A DNA stretch of 64,000 nucleotides from an uncultured Dehalococcoidia bacterium (GCA_958295935.1 OY282385.1:2335545-2399544); one strand, 5' to 3'. Numbered from the stretch's first letter, positions 36,175 to 45,277 are shown. Made by a program: numbers and translations. The notes: a model not told the origin generated them from the sequence alone.

Positions 36175-36821
36175 CTTTGGCGCAACTCTTCCGGGGTAGG
36201 CTGTTCGTGGCGCCCTGCCTCGTGGTGGTTCTCCACCTGTTCTTCAAAGGGGTTGAAGCCGCGCTCCTCGAACTGGGGTCGGAACCAGCTCGACGGGGTC
36301 TTTGGCGCGGCCCTCAGTTCATCGACGGGTATCACGAGCCCGGCCCGGGTGTAGGTGCTGCGTTCGAACGTTGCGCCCATGTGCAGGGCGTCGTAGGGGC
36401 AGGCCTCTACGCACAGACCGCAGAACATGCATCGTCCTATGTCGATGTCGAACACGTCTATGCCGTAGCTTTCTCCTTCCTGCACGTCTATGCCGCCCGG
36501 GTGAGTCACGATTTCGATGATGCCCAGAGGGCAGTACTTGGCGCAACTGGCGCAGCCGGTACACCTCGTCTCCAGCCAGGTGAACTCATTGCCCCGAAAG
36601 CGTTTGTTCTGCGGCACTTTCTCAGGCACGGTCGCCAGCATCGCCATCGCCTTGATTGCCCGCTTGGGGTTGTTGCGAATCAGTCCCAGGGGACTCTTCC
36701 CCTCAGCTTTCGCTGCGCCGACAAGCCCCACCCGGCGGTCTGGGTATTGCACTGTAAATGGTGCTCGGACGAAGTTCTTCATCGTCACGAAAAGCGCTCT
36801 CAGCAGATTTAAGCCTGTCAT
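36156..36821 (-). CDS. nuoI: NADH-quinone oxidoreductase subunit I
   Basis: 221 aa. Two [4Fe-4S] motifs: CTGCASCAKYCP and CMFCGLCVEACP. It carries clusters N6a and N6b towards NuoB. It overlaps nuoH by ATGA. Confidence 0.95.
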   Translation of the reverse strand: MTGLNLLRALFVTMKNFVRAPFTVQYPDRRVGLVGAAKAEGKSPLGLIRNNPKRAIKAMAMLATVPEKVPQNKRFRGNEFTWLETRCTGCASCAKYCPLGIIEIVTHPGGIDVQEGESYGIDVFDIDIGRCMFCGLCVEACPYDALHMGATFERSTYTRAGLVIPVDELRAAPKTPSSWFRPQFEERGFNPFEEQVENHHEAGRHEQPTPEELRQRWVNQR

Positions 36822-38074
36822 TGTTCACTCGCTTCACTTGCCGGAGCGGGTTCGTCCGTGGCTACTGGATAGAGGGCACCCATTGCGGTGCGGTCTATCT
36901 GATGCGGTCGTACGCCCATCACCTTGCCGATTATCCATATTGACGCAAAGAACACGGGCCAGTTGATGGCCGCCATCATCCACAGCTGGGTTGTCGTAGG
37001 CTGGGGCCAGACGGCTATCAGTATGGCTGCCAGTGTGAGATTGACGAGCGTCAACTCGAACAGTCCCTTCCACGCAAAGGCCAGCATCTGGTCGATGCGC
37101 AGCCGGGGCCACGTAAAGCGTATCCATATGATGACGAACAAGACTCCACCCATTTTCAGGAAGAACCAGACTTGGGATGGAACAGGCTCCCAACCGCGCC
37201 AGCCGGAAAGGAAGAGTGTGGTGATCACTGCGGCTCCTGCCAGGGCGGCCATGAACTCCGCAAGGAAGAACAACCCGAACTTCATGCTGGAGTAGTCGTT
37301 CAGATAACCGGCTGCCAGTTCAGACTCCGCTTCGGTCAGGTCGAAGGGCGTTCGGTTCATCTCGGCGAGGGAAGCAAGGAAGAATACGAGGAAGCCCATG
37401 GGCTGGACGAGTATGAATGGGACGTTCTGAGACTCGACGATTCGCCCCAGCGCGAGAGATCCTGAGATCATCAGCACGCCCAGGATGGAAAGGGCCATTG
37501 GTATTTCGTAACTGATCAGGAGAGCCACCGCGCGCAGTCCTGAGAAGATGGAGAGTCTGTTTCCTGAGGCCCATGCGGCCATGACTATGGCGAGGCCGCT
37601 CATCGTGGTCACGGCCAGTATGAACAGGATGCCTACGTTGAGGTCTGCTACGAAAGTCCCGATGCCGAACGGGATCACCGCGAACACCACCAGCAGGGGT
37701 ACGACCATCAGAACGGGAGCGAGGTTGTAGAGAAAACGGTCAGAGTCTTCCGGTGCTACGTCTTCTTTGAACATCGTCTTGATGGCATCAGCGACGGGGG
37801 TTAGCAAGCCGAACGGCCCCCAGCGGTTTGGCCCGACCCGATTCTGGAAGCGTGCGAAGACTCTCCGCTCGAACCATATGAAGCCCAGTACCCCCATGAG
37901 GATGGCGTTGACCACCAGCCCGATGATGGCCACGCCCGTTAGCGTGAAGGCAAGCCATTGGAGGCCATCGGGAAGAAGCGCGTCTCCGTAGCCGCGTGCC
38001 GCGCAGTTCTCGCTTGCAGAGGCGAGGTTGCAGTAGATGTTCCTGAAGAGGCTGTTTTCCAGGAAAGTATCCAC
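36818..38074 (-). CDS. nuoH: NADH-quinone oxidoreductase subunit H
   Basis: 418 aa, polytopic. ERRVFARFQNRVGPNRWGPFG is the quinone-site loop, and AEMNRTPFDLTEAESELAAGY with conserved charges follows. Start is GTG, overlapping the TAG of nuoD. Confidence 0.95.
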   Translation of the reverse strand: MDTFLENSLFRNIYCNLASASENCAARGYGDALLPDGLQWLAFTLTGVAIIGLVVNAILMGVLGFIWFERRVFARFQNRVGPNRWGPFGLLTPVADAIKTMFKEDVAPEDSDRFLYNLAPVLMVVPLLVVFAVIPFGIGTFVADLNVGILFILAVTTMSGLAIVMAAWASGNRLSIFSGLRAVALLISYEIPMALSILGVLMISGSLALGRIVESQNVPFILVQPMGFLVFFLASLAEMNRTPFDLTEAESELAAGYLNDYSSMKFGLFFLAEFMAALAGAAVITTLFLSGWRGWEPVPSQVWFFLKMGGVLFVIIWIRFTWPRLRIDQMLAFAWKGLFELTLVNLTLAAILIAVWPQPTTTQLWMMAAINWPVFFASIWIIGKVMGVRPHQIDRTAMGALYPVATDEPAPASEASEQ

Positions 38075-39180
38075 TATCGGTCCACCTCACCCATGTTGAT
38101 GTCGATAGATCCGAAACTGACGAACATGTCGGCCACCATACCGCCTACCAGCATTTCCCTCAGGAGCGTCAGATTTATGAGGGACGGCGCTCGCACGTGG
38201 CACCGGTAGGGCGCGATTCCTCCGTCGCTGACCAGATAGAATCCCAATTCTCCCTTTGGCGCTTCCACGGCGGCGTATCCGTCTCCAGCCGGGGGTCTTA
38301 CGAGGAAGGGAACCTCTGGCGGGCGTACCGGTCCGGGTTCGATCCTTTCTATGCACTGCTTGACGATTTTGATCGACTCTCGCATTTCCTGCAATCGTAC
38401 CCAGTAGCGAGCGTTGTTGTCGCTGGCGGTGTGGAGCGGGCGCTCGAACTCGACTTGGTCGTAGTAGTCATATGGATCGCGATGCCTGAGGTCCCAGTCC
38501 ACCCCCCCGGCCCGCAGCATCGGCCCCGTAATGGAAGCGTTGACCATGGCCTCAGGTTCTACAACCGCCACGTTAATGGTTCTTGCGACTATGATTTCGT
38601 TGTTGGTCAGCAGCTGGTCCAGCTCGTCTATGCGCTGCGGCAAATCTGCGAGCAGGATATCGAGTGCGGGCCAGAACTCGTCCGGGGCATCCATGAACAC
38701 GCCGCCCGGCCGGAGGTAGCTGTTGGTTATACGGGCGCCGCAAAGCATCTCGAACAGGTCCAGGATCTTCTCCCGTTCCCGCATTGCGTAGATGAGGGGA
38801 GTTCCCCAGGCGCCGAGGTCCTGTATCAGGAAGCCGACGGCCACGAGATGGCTGGCGATGCGCTGGAGTTCCGCTGCGATCATTCGCAACCACACTCCGC
38901 GCGGCGACGGCTCGATCCCGGTCAGCTTCTCTACTGCAAGAATGTAGCCCTGATTGTTGGTCATGGAGGCTACGTAGTCCATGCGGTCGGTCAGAGTCAC
39001 CACCTGGGTGTAGGTTCGTTCTTCGGCCAGTTTTTCGGAGCCTCGGTGCAGGTATCCGAATATAGGCTCGAGGTCGACGACGGTCTCGCCGTCGAAGGTC
39101 ACGCGCATTCTGAACACGCCGTGGGTGCTGGGGTGCTGCGGGCCGATGTTTATGGTTATCGGCTCGGTCTTGAGGGTCAT
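38074..39180 (-). CDS. nuoD: NADH-quinone oxidoreductase subunit D
   Basis: 368 aa. NIGPQHPSTHGVFRM at the N terminus, GYLHRGSEKLAE, and a C-terminal block with FYLVSDGGIAPYRCHVRAPSL and DINMGEVDR. It forms the quinone site with NuoB and NuoH. Confidence 0.95.
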   Translation of the reverse strand: MTLKTEPITINIGPQHPSTHGVFRMRVTFDGETVVDLEPIFGYLHRGSEKLAEERTYTQVVTLTDRMDYVASMTNNQGYILAVEKLTGIEPSPRGVWLRMIAAELQRIASHLVAVGFLIQDLGAWGTPLIYAMREREKILDLFEMLCGARITNSYLRPGGVFMDAPDEFWPALDILLADLPQRIDELDQLLTNNEIIVARTINVAVVEPEAMVNASITGPMLRAGGVDWDLRHRDPYDYYDQVEFERPLHTASDNNARYWVRLQEMRESIKIVKQCIERIEPGPVRPPEVPFLVRPPAGDGYAAVEAPKGELGFYLVSDGGIAPYRCHVRAPSLINLTLLREMLVGGMVADMFVSFGSIDINMGEVDR

Positions 39181-39209
39181 GTGCTAGCCGTTTGGCCGCG
39201 CCGCGCAAC

Positions 39210-39698
39210 TCATTCCGCGGCTGCCTGCTCGGGGTCGATCACGGACTGGGAGTAGGTGACGAAGTCCTTGCGCAAAGGATGCCCCGGAAAGCCTTCCCAG
39301 AGCATGATGCGCTTGTGGTTGGGGTGTCCTTCAAAACGTATACCCATCAGGTCCCACGCCTCCCGTTCCTGAAGCTCCGCACCCCTCCAAACGCCTGTCA
39401 CGCTGGGGAGTGTTGGCTCTTCGCGCCCCTCTCCGCACCTCACCTTCAGCACGGCCTTCATGTTCCGGGGCAGGGAAGTAAGGTGGTATACCACCTCGTA
39501 ATGGTCGATGTAGTCGACCGCGCTAATGGAACTGAGCAGGTCGAACCTGAACTCAGGCCTGTCGCGCAGCCCCATCGCTACTTCCGCAAGAGACGAGGGG
39601 TATACCCACGTGTCGGAGTCGTTGTGACCGGCCACGGATCCGGGGGCAAAAGTTTCCACCGCGGCTGCGAACTGGTCACCGCGCCATGCTACCGTCAT
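39210..39698 (-). CDS. nuoC: NADH-quinone oxidoreductase subunit C
   Basis: 162 aa. The C-terminal signature [24 protein letters not shown] is typical (DLFGI-like). The ATG at 39698 overlaps the nuoB TGA by ATGA, so the longer open frame (to 39905) is not used. Confidence 0.93.
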   Translation of the reverse strand: MTVAWRGDQFAAAVETFAPGSVAGHNDSDTWVYPSSLAEVAMGLRDRPEFRFDLLSSISAVDYIDHYEVVYHLTSLPRNMKAVLKVRCGEGREEPTLPSVTGVWRGAELQEREAWDLMGIRFEGHPNHKRIMLWEGFPGHPLRKDFVTYSQSVIDPEQAAAE

Positions 39699-40339
39699 TC
39701 TTGCCCTGCCGGAGTGTGAGTCAGCGTGTAGCGCTTGACCTTTTCGTGCAGCTGCATGATTCCGTACAGCAGCGCGTCGGGACGCGGGGGGCACCCGGGT
39801 ACGTACACGTCCACGGGGACGATGTGGTTTACGCCCGGCACGACCGAGTAGCTTTGATAGTAGGGCCCGCCGCTGGTGGCGCATACGCCCATGGAGATGA
39901 CCCACTTTGGTTCAGACATTTGGTCGAAGAGGCGGCGTAGGGGCACGGCCATCTTCCAAGTCACGGTGCCCGCTACGATCATCAGGTCGGCCTGCCTGGG
40001 GGTGGCGCGGAAGGCTTCCATGCCGAAGCGCGAAATGTCGAACCTGGACATGGCAGTCGCGATCATCTCGAAGACGCAGCAGGCCAAGCCGAACTGAAGT
40101 GGAAAGACCGATGACTTCCTAGCCCAATTGAGCAGCGTGTCCACGGAGGTTACCAGTGCGCTGCGCCTGAGTTCGTCGGGGATATCGACCAGCGGCTCAG
40201 GGTACTGTTCTGTGCGGGCCGCCTTCATCAAGTTGACGGCTCGCCCCTCTTCCCGGTCCATGTCCCAAGTCACGTTGAACAGGGGATTGCTTGGGTCGAT
40301 GCCGTAGGGCGCGGTCGGTTCTTGGGGATTCATATTCAT
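39695..40339 (-). CDS. nuoB: NADH-quinone oxidoreductase subunit B
   Basis: About 214 aa. Cluster N2 cysteines are in [22 protein letters not shown] and [15 protein letters not shown]. The frame is open to an ATG at 40375 inside nuoA, but the ATGs at 40339 and 40333 just after the nuoA stop are more likely starts. An N-terminal extension of about 50 residues precedes the conserved part. Confidence 0.93.
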   Translation of the reverse strand: MNMNPQEPTAPYGIDPSNPLFNVTWDMDREEGRAVNLMKAARTEQYPEPLVDIPDELRRSALVTSVDTLLNWARKSSVFPLQFGLACCVFEMIATAMSRFDISRFGMEAFRATPRQADLMIVAGTVTWKMAVPLRRLFDQMSEPKWVISMGVCATSGGPYYQSYSVVPGVNHIVPVDVYVPGCPPRPDALLYGIMQLHEKVKRYTLTHTPAGQE

Positions 40340-40344
40340 TTTCT

Positions 40345-40740
40345 TCAAGTCCACTCCAGAGCCTTCTTGCGCCATGCGTATGCGTATGCCAGCGTCACCA
40401 CCGCCAGAAACAGCATGACGGCGGCCAGAGCGAATATGCCGAACTGCTTGGACAACAGCCCGTATCGCACTGCCCAGGGGTATAAGAACACCGTTTCGAC
40501 GTCGAACACCACAAACAACAGGGCGTAGTAGTAGTAACGGAAATTGAATCGTGAGGGCTTTGGGCTGAACGGTGGCATCCCCCCCTCGTAAGCGGTTCGC
40601 TTCACAGGGGTTTGCCGGGTTGGCCTGATCCTTACGAACGATGCGGCGTATGACAGGGCCAGCATTCCTACGGGCACTGTGACCGCGATCACCGCAAACA
40701 GGAAGAGGAGCCCGTACTGCCGAAAATAGTCTTCAAGCAT
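40345..40740 (-). CDS. nuoA: NADH-quinone oxidoreductase subunit A
   Basis: 131 aa with three transmembrane helices. YEGGMPPF and [24 protein letters not shown] are the family motifs. First gene of the operon. Confidence 0.94.
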   Translation of the reverse strand: MLEDYFRQYGLLFLFAVIAVTVPVGMLALSYAASFVRIRPTRQTPVKRTAYEGGMPPFSPKPSRFNFRYYYYALLFVVFDVETVFLYPWAVRYGLLSKQFGIFALAAVMLFLAVVTLAYAYAWRKKALEWT

Positions 40741-40787
40741 GGACAGCGTTTCTGGCCCTTTTTGAACTGGAAAGGGGGGCGATTGCG

Positions 40788-40816
40788 ACTATAGCATTAC
40801 GTAAATAGCGTAACAA
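40788..40816 (-). promoter_or_regulatory. Predicted promoter of the nuo operon
   Basis: On the minus strand -35 TTGTTA (40816-40811), 17-nt spacer, -10 TATAGT (40793-40788), 47 nt before nuoA. Between the boxes is an inverted repeat TTACG-N7-CGTAA, a possible operator. Confidence 0.6.
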
Positions 40817-40844
40817 GTGAAGAGGAGGGCGATTCCGCTCTGGA

Positions 40845-41942
40845 CTAATTCTCGTAGACGATCACGCCGCGCCCGTCCTCTCCCCGCGCCAAGGCGTCGA
40901 ACCCCTCGTTGATTTCATCCAGCTCGTACCGGCGCACAATCAGGGAGTCCACGTCGATCTTGCCGTTCAGGTAGAAGTCCACCAGGGTTCTGAAAGTCTG
41001 GTGTGGGCTGACCGAGCCGTAGTAGCTCCCGGTCAGTGTCTTCTGGTTGCGCACCATGTCCACCATGTCGATCCCTGCGCGGTCTCCGTCCGGGGCAAGG
41101 CCTATCAGCACGGCTACGCCGCCCTTTCGTGTGGAGTCCACCATCTGCCTGGTGGTGACCTTCGATCCGAAACTGTCAAATGCATAGTCCACCCCGCCGC
41201 CGGTCAAGTCCTGGATGGCTTTTACAGCATCCTGTTCCCTGGCGTTGATGACGTCCGTGGCCCCAAATTTATAGGTGAACTCCAGTTTGTGGTTGTGGAT
41301 ATCCACGGCGATTATCCTGGAGGCGTTCAGCAGCCGGGCCCCTTGTATTGCGTTCAGCCCAACGCCTCCGGCCCCAAAGACGGCCACGGACATGCCCGCC
41401 TTCATTCCGGGCTGATTGATGACAGCGCCCACCCCGGTGGTAACCGAGCATCCGATGAGAGCGGCCACCTCTGCGGGAAGCTCATCCGGTATGGGAAAGC
41501 AAGCCTGCTGGGGAATTACCACGCTTTCACCGAATACGCCCAATTTGGCGTACTGGTGCACGCCCCGGCCTTCTTTGTCGTGAAGTCTGAGCGTACCGTC
41601 GTACTGGCGGGTACCGGTCTTGCGGTTAGTGTCGCAGAGGTTGGGCAGTCCAGCACGGCAGGAGCGGCATCGCCCGCAGTCTGGCACGAAGCAGAGGATG
41701 CAGCGCTGGCCAGGGGATACCGAGGTTACACCGTCGCCCAGTTTGGCCACTGTGCCCGCGCCCTCGTGGCCCAACACGATCGGCTTGGGGAAGATAGCGG
41801 TGCCGTTGATCACGTGATGATCGCTTGCGCACACCCCGGCAGCTTCCATTCGGACGCGCACTTCGCCCGGTTTGGGGGATTGTTGGACCAGGTCCACAAT
41901 GGGCATTCTGATCATAGGCTCGTAGAGCACCGCAGCTTTCAC
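40845..41942 (-). CDS. Zinc-dependent alcohol dehydrogenase (MDR superfamily), second paralogue
   Basis: 365 aa. Catalytic zinc ligands Cys38, His59 and Glu60, structural zinc Cys89, Cys92, Cys95 and Cys103, and the GAGGVGLNAIQG dinucleotide motif. Closest in-window relative is 463-1545; both keep CS-type catalytic Cys in VGC/IGC-SVTTGVGAVI. The GTG start has AAGGAGA upstream. About 100 bp before nuoA, same strand, but the nuo promoter lies between them. Confidence 0.9.
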   Translation of the reverse strand: MKAAVLYEPMIRMPIVDLVQQSPKPGEVRVRMEAAGVCASDHHVINGTAIFPKPIVLGHEGAGTVAKLGDGVTSVSPGQRCILCFVPDCGRCRSCRAGLPNLCDTNRKTGTRQYDGTLRLHDKEGRGVHQYAKLGVFGESVVIPQQACFPIPDELPAEVAALIGCSVTTGVGAVINQPGMKAGMSVAVFGAGGVGLNAIQGARLLNASRIIAVDIHNHKLEFTYKFGATDVINAREQDAVKAIQDLTGGGVDYAFDSFGSKVTTRQMVDSTRKGGVAVLIGLAPDGDRAGIDMVDMVRNQKTLTGSYYGSVSPHQTFRTLVDFYLNGKIDVDSLIVRRYELDEINEGFDALARGEDGRGVIVYEN

Positions 41943-42136
41943 GATTTTGTATCTCCTTTGTCTTTGTAAACGGCCCGGCTCTTATGTAATCTCCTACTGG
42001 ATCCCATGCCGATTCCGTCCTTTACAGGTACAGGCAGGGTTCCAAAGGCTGCTCCGCAGGGGGTACCTCGGGGAAGGGATGGCGCGCGCGCGTTCACCGG
42101 TTTGGTCAAAGATTTGCTCAAGAGAGTTCAGGCCAG

Positions 42137-43771
42137 ATGATCGAAAGCGATCTGCTAGCTATCGGTGTGCTTATCGTCGGCACGAAGCTTGCCGAGGGTA
42201 TCTTCCACCGTTTCGGAATCAACTCGTTCATCGCGTACACGGTAGCCGGTGTTGTGCTGGGTCCTGTCACAAATCTGGTGGAGTTGTCGAGTGGGATCCA
42301 TCTTTGGCTGGGTGTCGGCGTTTTCGTTTTCTTCTTCCTAGTGGGGCTCGATGAGATCGACATTCCGGGTTTCTTAGGCTCGATGCGCGGCCGATTTATC
42401 TTCACCGCGATGATATCGATAATCATTTCCCTGTTTTCCGCCCTGGCTGTTACTTCAAATATCTTCAGTTTCGGTCTCGGTCTCGATTTGAAAGAGGCCT
42501 TGATCGTCGCTGGAATCCTGTCGCTCTCCAGCCTGGGCATCGTAGCGAAAGTACTTGGAGACGAGGGACGCCTTAAAGACCGGATCGGCATCCAGATCTT
42601 CACTGTGGTGCTTATCTCAGAGCTTGTGGTTCTCCTCGTGATTGGGTTCGCGGTAAGCATAGGTTCCGTGGAGTTGACCGCCGGGTTCGTGCTCACTGTT
42701 ATCGGGGGGGTAATGGCCTTTGCGATCATCGCCTGGATATTATCTTCAATCGTCCTTCCGCGCTTGATCGTGCTGCTGGAACGCTTGCTGAACGTACCGC
42801 AGCTTCCTTTTGGCCTGCTTATCGGCGGGCTCTTCATAATGGTCGAACTGGCCGAGGAGTTCAATTTCCATGGTTCTCTCGGCGCCCTCCTCTTTGGGGC
42901 TGGCCTCGCAGGTCTCCCGTATCAGGTACGTCACGACATCATGCCCGGTATGAGAGGTATCGCGTCCGGGCTTTTCGTACCTCTCTTCTTCGCCTCCGCC
43001 GGGTTACACCTCGACCTCTCTTTCCTAGACTTTGCGGGATGGACCGTCGCTGCCTTAGTGGCGATTCCTCTGTTGGGGAATTTAGCCGGCGCGTTCATAT
43101 CAGCCTACGTGACCCGGGTGGAAGCCCCGGTCTTGATTTCCTTGGGGCTTACGGCTAAAGGCGTAGCGGAGATCGCCTTTCTCGTGGTCTTTCTGGAGAG
43201 CGGCATCATCGATCAGAGCCTTTTCTCCTTGCTCGTCATCATCATGTTTGGGTACATCCTTCTGACACCACAGGCGCTCAAGTTCGCCCTCAGCAAAATG
43301 AAGGTATCCGGGAGCGTCTCCGCAGACGATAACCTGCCGCCCTCGCTGGCTCATTTTACCTTGAGCCACGTAAAGGTCAGCGACGTCCTCAATAGGGAAC
43401 GCACCTATCCCGACCTGACCTTGTCGGTCAGAGGCTTTGTTGACAGATGGACCACTCCGCATCAGAACGACTACGTAATCGGCGACAAAGGCGCCCTCGC
43501 CGGGATCGTCTCTCTGAGCATGCTTAGGTATCTGCCCAAGAGCGAGTGGTCAACGACTTCCCTTAGCAACGTGTTACGCCGTCGCAAAGTGCATGCCTGG
43601 TCGGACGAATTGGTCGAGGACGTGCTGCAGCGCATGACCGAAAATTCGCTAACAACCTTACCGGTCCTGGATAGGGAGTCTGAGGAGTTCCTAGGCTCGA
43701 TCACAAGCCACGAGATACTGAGCATGATGCTGGTGGAGGCTAAGGGGGGCACGACACCGGACACCGAGTAA
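42137..43771 (+). CDS. CPA2-family cation:proton antiporter with C-terminal CBS pair
   Basis: 544 aa. About 12 hydrophobic helices occupy residues 1-385, with the CPA2-type segments FFFLVGLDEIDIPGFL and a GLTAKGVAEIAFLVVF helix. After a short linker a soluble part (about 410-535) has two CBS-like repeats, including VLRRRKVHAWSDELVEDVLQRMTENSLTTLPVLD. It would exchange K+ or Na+ for protons with nucleotide control. Upstream intergenic of ~195 bp has no clear promoter. Confidence 0.82.
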   Translation: MIESDLLAIGVLIVGTKLAEGIFHRFGINSFIAYTVAGVVLGPVTNLVELSSGIHLWLGVGVFVFFFLVGLDEIDIPGFLGSMRGRFIFTAMISIIISLFSALAVTSNIFSFGLGLDLKEALIVAGILSLSSLGIVAKVLGDEGRLKDRIGIQIFTVVLISELVVLLVIGFAVSIGSVELTAGFVLTVIGGVMAFAIIAWILSSIVLPRLIVLLERLLNVPQLPFGLLIGGLFIMVELAEEFNFHGSLGALLFGAGLAGLPYQVRHDIMPGMRGIASGLFVPLFFASAGLHLDLSFLDFAGWTVAALVAIPLLGNLAGAFISAYVTRVEAPVLISLGLTAKGVAEIAFLVVFLESGIIDQSLFSLLVIIMFGYILLTPQALKFALSKMKVSGSVSADDNLPPSLAHFTLSHVKVSDVLNRERTYPDLTLSVRGFVDRWTTPHQNDYVIGDKGALAGIVSLSMLRYLPKSEWSTTSLSNVLRRRKVHAWSDELVEDVLQRMTENSLTTLPVLDRESEEFLGSITSHEILSMMLVEAKGGTTPDTE

Positions 43772-43951
43772 GAAGCAGACGCCGTAAACCCCTTGCGTGG
43801 GTGTAGCTGGAATCTTCGACTCCCACAAAATGCGCCAAGCCTGGGAGCGGAGCCCGGTAGTCCGCCGCTTGCCTCAGGAATCGCCGCCGCGGGTCTATGC
43901 TCCACGCCGGTTTTTCGCCCGTCTAGCGTAGGGGAAACGCCTTCCGACGGG

Positions 43952-43980
43952 CAGTAACAACCTCGCGAGGTTTGTTACTG
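43952..43980. repeat. 29-nt near-perfect palindrome
   Basis: CAGTAACAACCTCG and CGAGGTTTGTTACTG are reverse complements except for one bulged base. Could be an operator, a second terminator stem or part of an uncharacterised RNA. Confidence 0.6.
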
Positions 43981-43999
43981 TCACTTCACGAGAGTATAG

Positions 44000-44031
44000 A
44001 AGGCCCCCGAGAACGCGTTCCCGGGGGCCTT
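44000..44031. terminator. Bidirectional intrinsic-type terminator
   Basis: A 10-bp stem AAGGCCCCCG/CGGGGGCCTT extended inward by GAAC/GTTC. It is 80-110 nt downstream of the selW stop on the minus strand and 230 nt after the antiporter stop on the plus strand. The U-tracts are short (TTATT; TTCTAT). Confidence 0.65.
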
Positions 44032-44110
44032 ATTCAGGCTCTACCAAATTTCAGGAGCGTACGGAACCCCTCGGTCAAGCGGGATTCCGGGATGCGTCTG
44101 CGCTCTGTGG

Positions 44111-44392
44111 TTATACCGGTACAGCCGACTTGGCCTCGATTTTGTTACGCACCGCGGCCTTGACGTCCTTAGTTTGCACCAAGTTGGGCGTCTGGCCTGT
44201 CTCGGCCTTGTCGTACACCGTCTCGCCGTCCACGGTGACCGTGAAAACGCCGTTGGCGCCGGGTACTACGGTGATACCGACGTCCCCTCCACCTGCATCA
44301 AAGATCTCGCTTACCATCCAGGCAGCCACGTTGTGGTAGCCTCAGGGCACGCAATAAGTGATCTCGGCGTGTACCTTCCATTCGTCCGCCAT
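44111..44392 (-). CDS. SelW/Rdx-family selenoprotein with in-frame UGA (Cys-Val-Pro-Sec)
   Basis: 93 codons with an in-frame TGA at 44344-44342 (residue 17). The residues read IT-Tyr-Cys14-Val-Pro-Sec17-Gly-Tyr, which is the C-x-x-U/C redox motif at the start of the SelW/SelT/SelH thioredoxin-like (Rdx) family. Downstream, TVDGETVYDKAETGQTP is the family's beta-strand/turn. GGAGG 8 nt before the ATG at 44392 and a promoter fitting consensus support this start; without recoding the frame would stop after 16 residues. A predicted SECIS hairpin follows the UGA. Role is inferred as a small thiol/selenol redox protein. Confidence 0.88.
44309..44326 (-). promoter_or_regulatory. Candidate bacterial SECIS element in the SelW gene
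   Basis: On the mRNA a stem GCUGCC/GGU-A-AGC with one bulged A and a 5-nt loop UGGAU starts 15 nt after the UGA. The loop begins 21 nt after the UGA and has a G in its first two positions, as in the bacterial SECIS model (loop 16-37 nt from UGA). The stem is short, so only moderate support. Confidence 0.55.
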
Positions 44393-44433
44393 TGAACTGA
44401 CCTCCATAGCCAAAGCTGCACTAACGTGAGGTT

Positions 44434-44463
44434 ATCATAGCGCCATCGGCGGTGTCCGACCAA
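44434..44463 (-). promoter_or_regulatory. Predicted promoter of the SelW gene
   Basis: Minus strand: -35 TTGGTC (44463-44458), 18-nt spacer, -10 TATGAT (44439-44434), about 40 nt before the ATG at 44392. Confidence 0.55.
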
Positions 44464-44580
44464 CGGGCAGTTAACGCGATAGCGCCTCTCACGCCCTTTC
44501 AATATACTCACAGGCAAACCGTTCACCGTCTATGACTGGAGGTCTCTCGTCGGAGGGCTTCTGTCACCGCCAGACCGGAA

Positions 44581-45201
44581 GTGAGAATGCCAATGCAGGT
44601 GCAGCTTACGGCTGTTGTTCGAGAGGACGTAGCCAGGATCTTATCTTGGCTCGATGATCCGGAAGTGGCGGAGTCTTGGTTCGGGCGTTACACCTACGGG
44701 GACTCCGCACACTTGGGCTATGAGCCCCGCGCTATGCTCAACGCCACTGAGGATCAGTGGAACGAGGTTTTTCATGATCCTCACCACGAGCCGCACCGGG
44801 ACATCTTTTCCATCTACACGTTATCGGGCGAGCACGTCGGCGAGGGTCAGCTGTCTATCGACGAGCCGCTAGGAGACGCTCAGATCTCCGTTCTGATCGG
44901 TCGCAAGGATCTTTGGAACCACGGCTACGGTACTGCGGCTACTCTGGCTATGCTGGAGCACGTATTCGACCACCTCGGCCTGTTCAGGGTGTGGGTAGAC
45001 GTTCCCGAATACAACGCGCCAGCCCGCGCGATGTTCGAGCACTTGGGTTTTCAGCATGAGGGGACACTGCGCAAAAGCCGCCCGCATCACGGCGCCCGGT
45101 TCGATTCCGTGATCATGGGTATGCTGGTGGACGAGTACCAGCGCTTGTACCCGGATGGCGTCCAGAGCCACGTGGTTTCCTGGGACTCTCCAAAGGTCTG
45201 A
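44581..45201 (+). CDS. GNAT family N-acetyltransferase (RimJ/RimL-like)
   Basis: 206 aa. The acetyl-CoA-binding loop is in IGRKDLWNHGYGTAATLAMLEHVFDHLGLFRVWVDVPEYNAPARAMFEHLGF (Q/R-x-x-G-x-G/A variant WNHGYGTAA), followed by EGTLRKS. It acetylates an amine; the target is unknown. Start is GTG or the ATG two codons later. Confidence 0.82.
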   Translation: MRMPMQVQLTAVVREDVARILSWLDDPEVAESWFGRYTYGDSAHLGYEPRAMLNATEDQWNEVFHDPHHEPHRDIFSIYTLSGEHVGEGQLSIDEPLGDAQISVLIGRKDLWNHGYGTAATLAMLEHVFDHLGLFRVWVDVPEYNAPARAMFEHLGFQHEGTLRKSRPHHGARFDSVIMGMLVDEYQRLYPDGVQSHVVSWDSPKV

Positions 45202-45277
45202 TCCGCGTTCCCTTGCGGGAGTATGAGCCAACTCGCGCTGTGCGCTTGGACCGAGGGATGCTCTGACGCGGAGTTGA

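Larger units (their letters stand above)
43772..44110. other. 339-bp intergenic region between antiporter and SelW genes, with two dyads
   Basis: No credible coding frame and no tRNA. It holds a near-perfect palindrome at 43952-43980 and a strong GC hairpin at 44000-44031. A TTCGACTCCCAC stretch near 43818-43829 looks like a tRNA T-arm half but has no matching stem. Confidence 0.6.

Noticed and set aside
38197-39255. Plus-strand frame opposite nuoD
   Set aside because: Shadow of nuoD; no motif and no ribosome site.
41001-41969. Long plus-strand frame (322 codons) opposite the second alcohol dehydrogenase
   Set aside because: Its composition is that of an antisense frame of a GC-rich gene; the minus-strand frame has all zinc and NAD motifs.
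43772-43860. TTCGACTCCCAC segment near 43818, resembling a tRNA T-arm, possibly tRNA-Sec
   Set aside because: No matching 5' T-stem, anticodon arm or acceptor pairing could be built in either strand.
44311-44526. 71-codon frame overlapping the SelW gene on the minus strand
   Set aside because: It is out of frame with the SelW motif, rich in Arg/Trp/Leu, and unlike any family.
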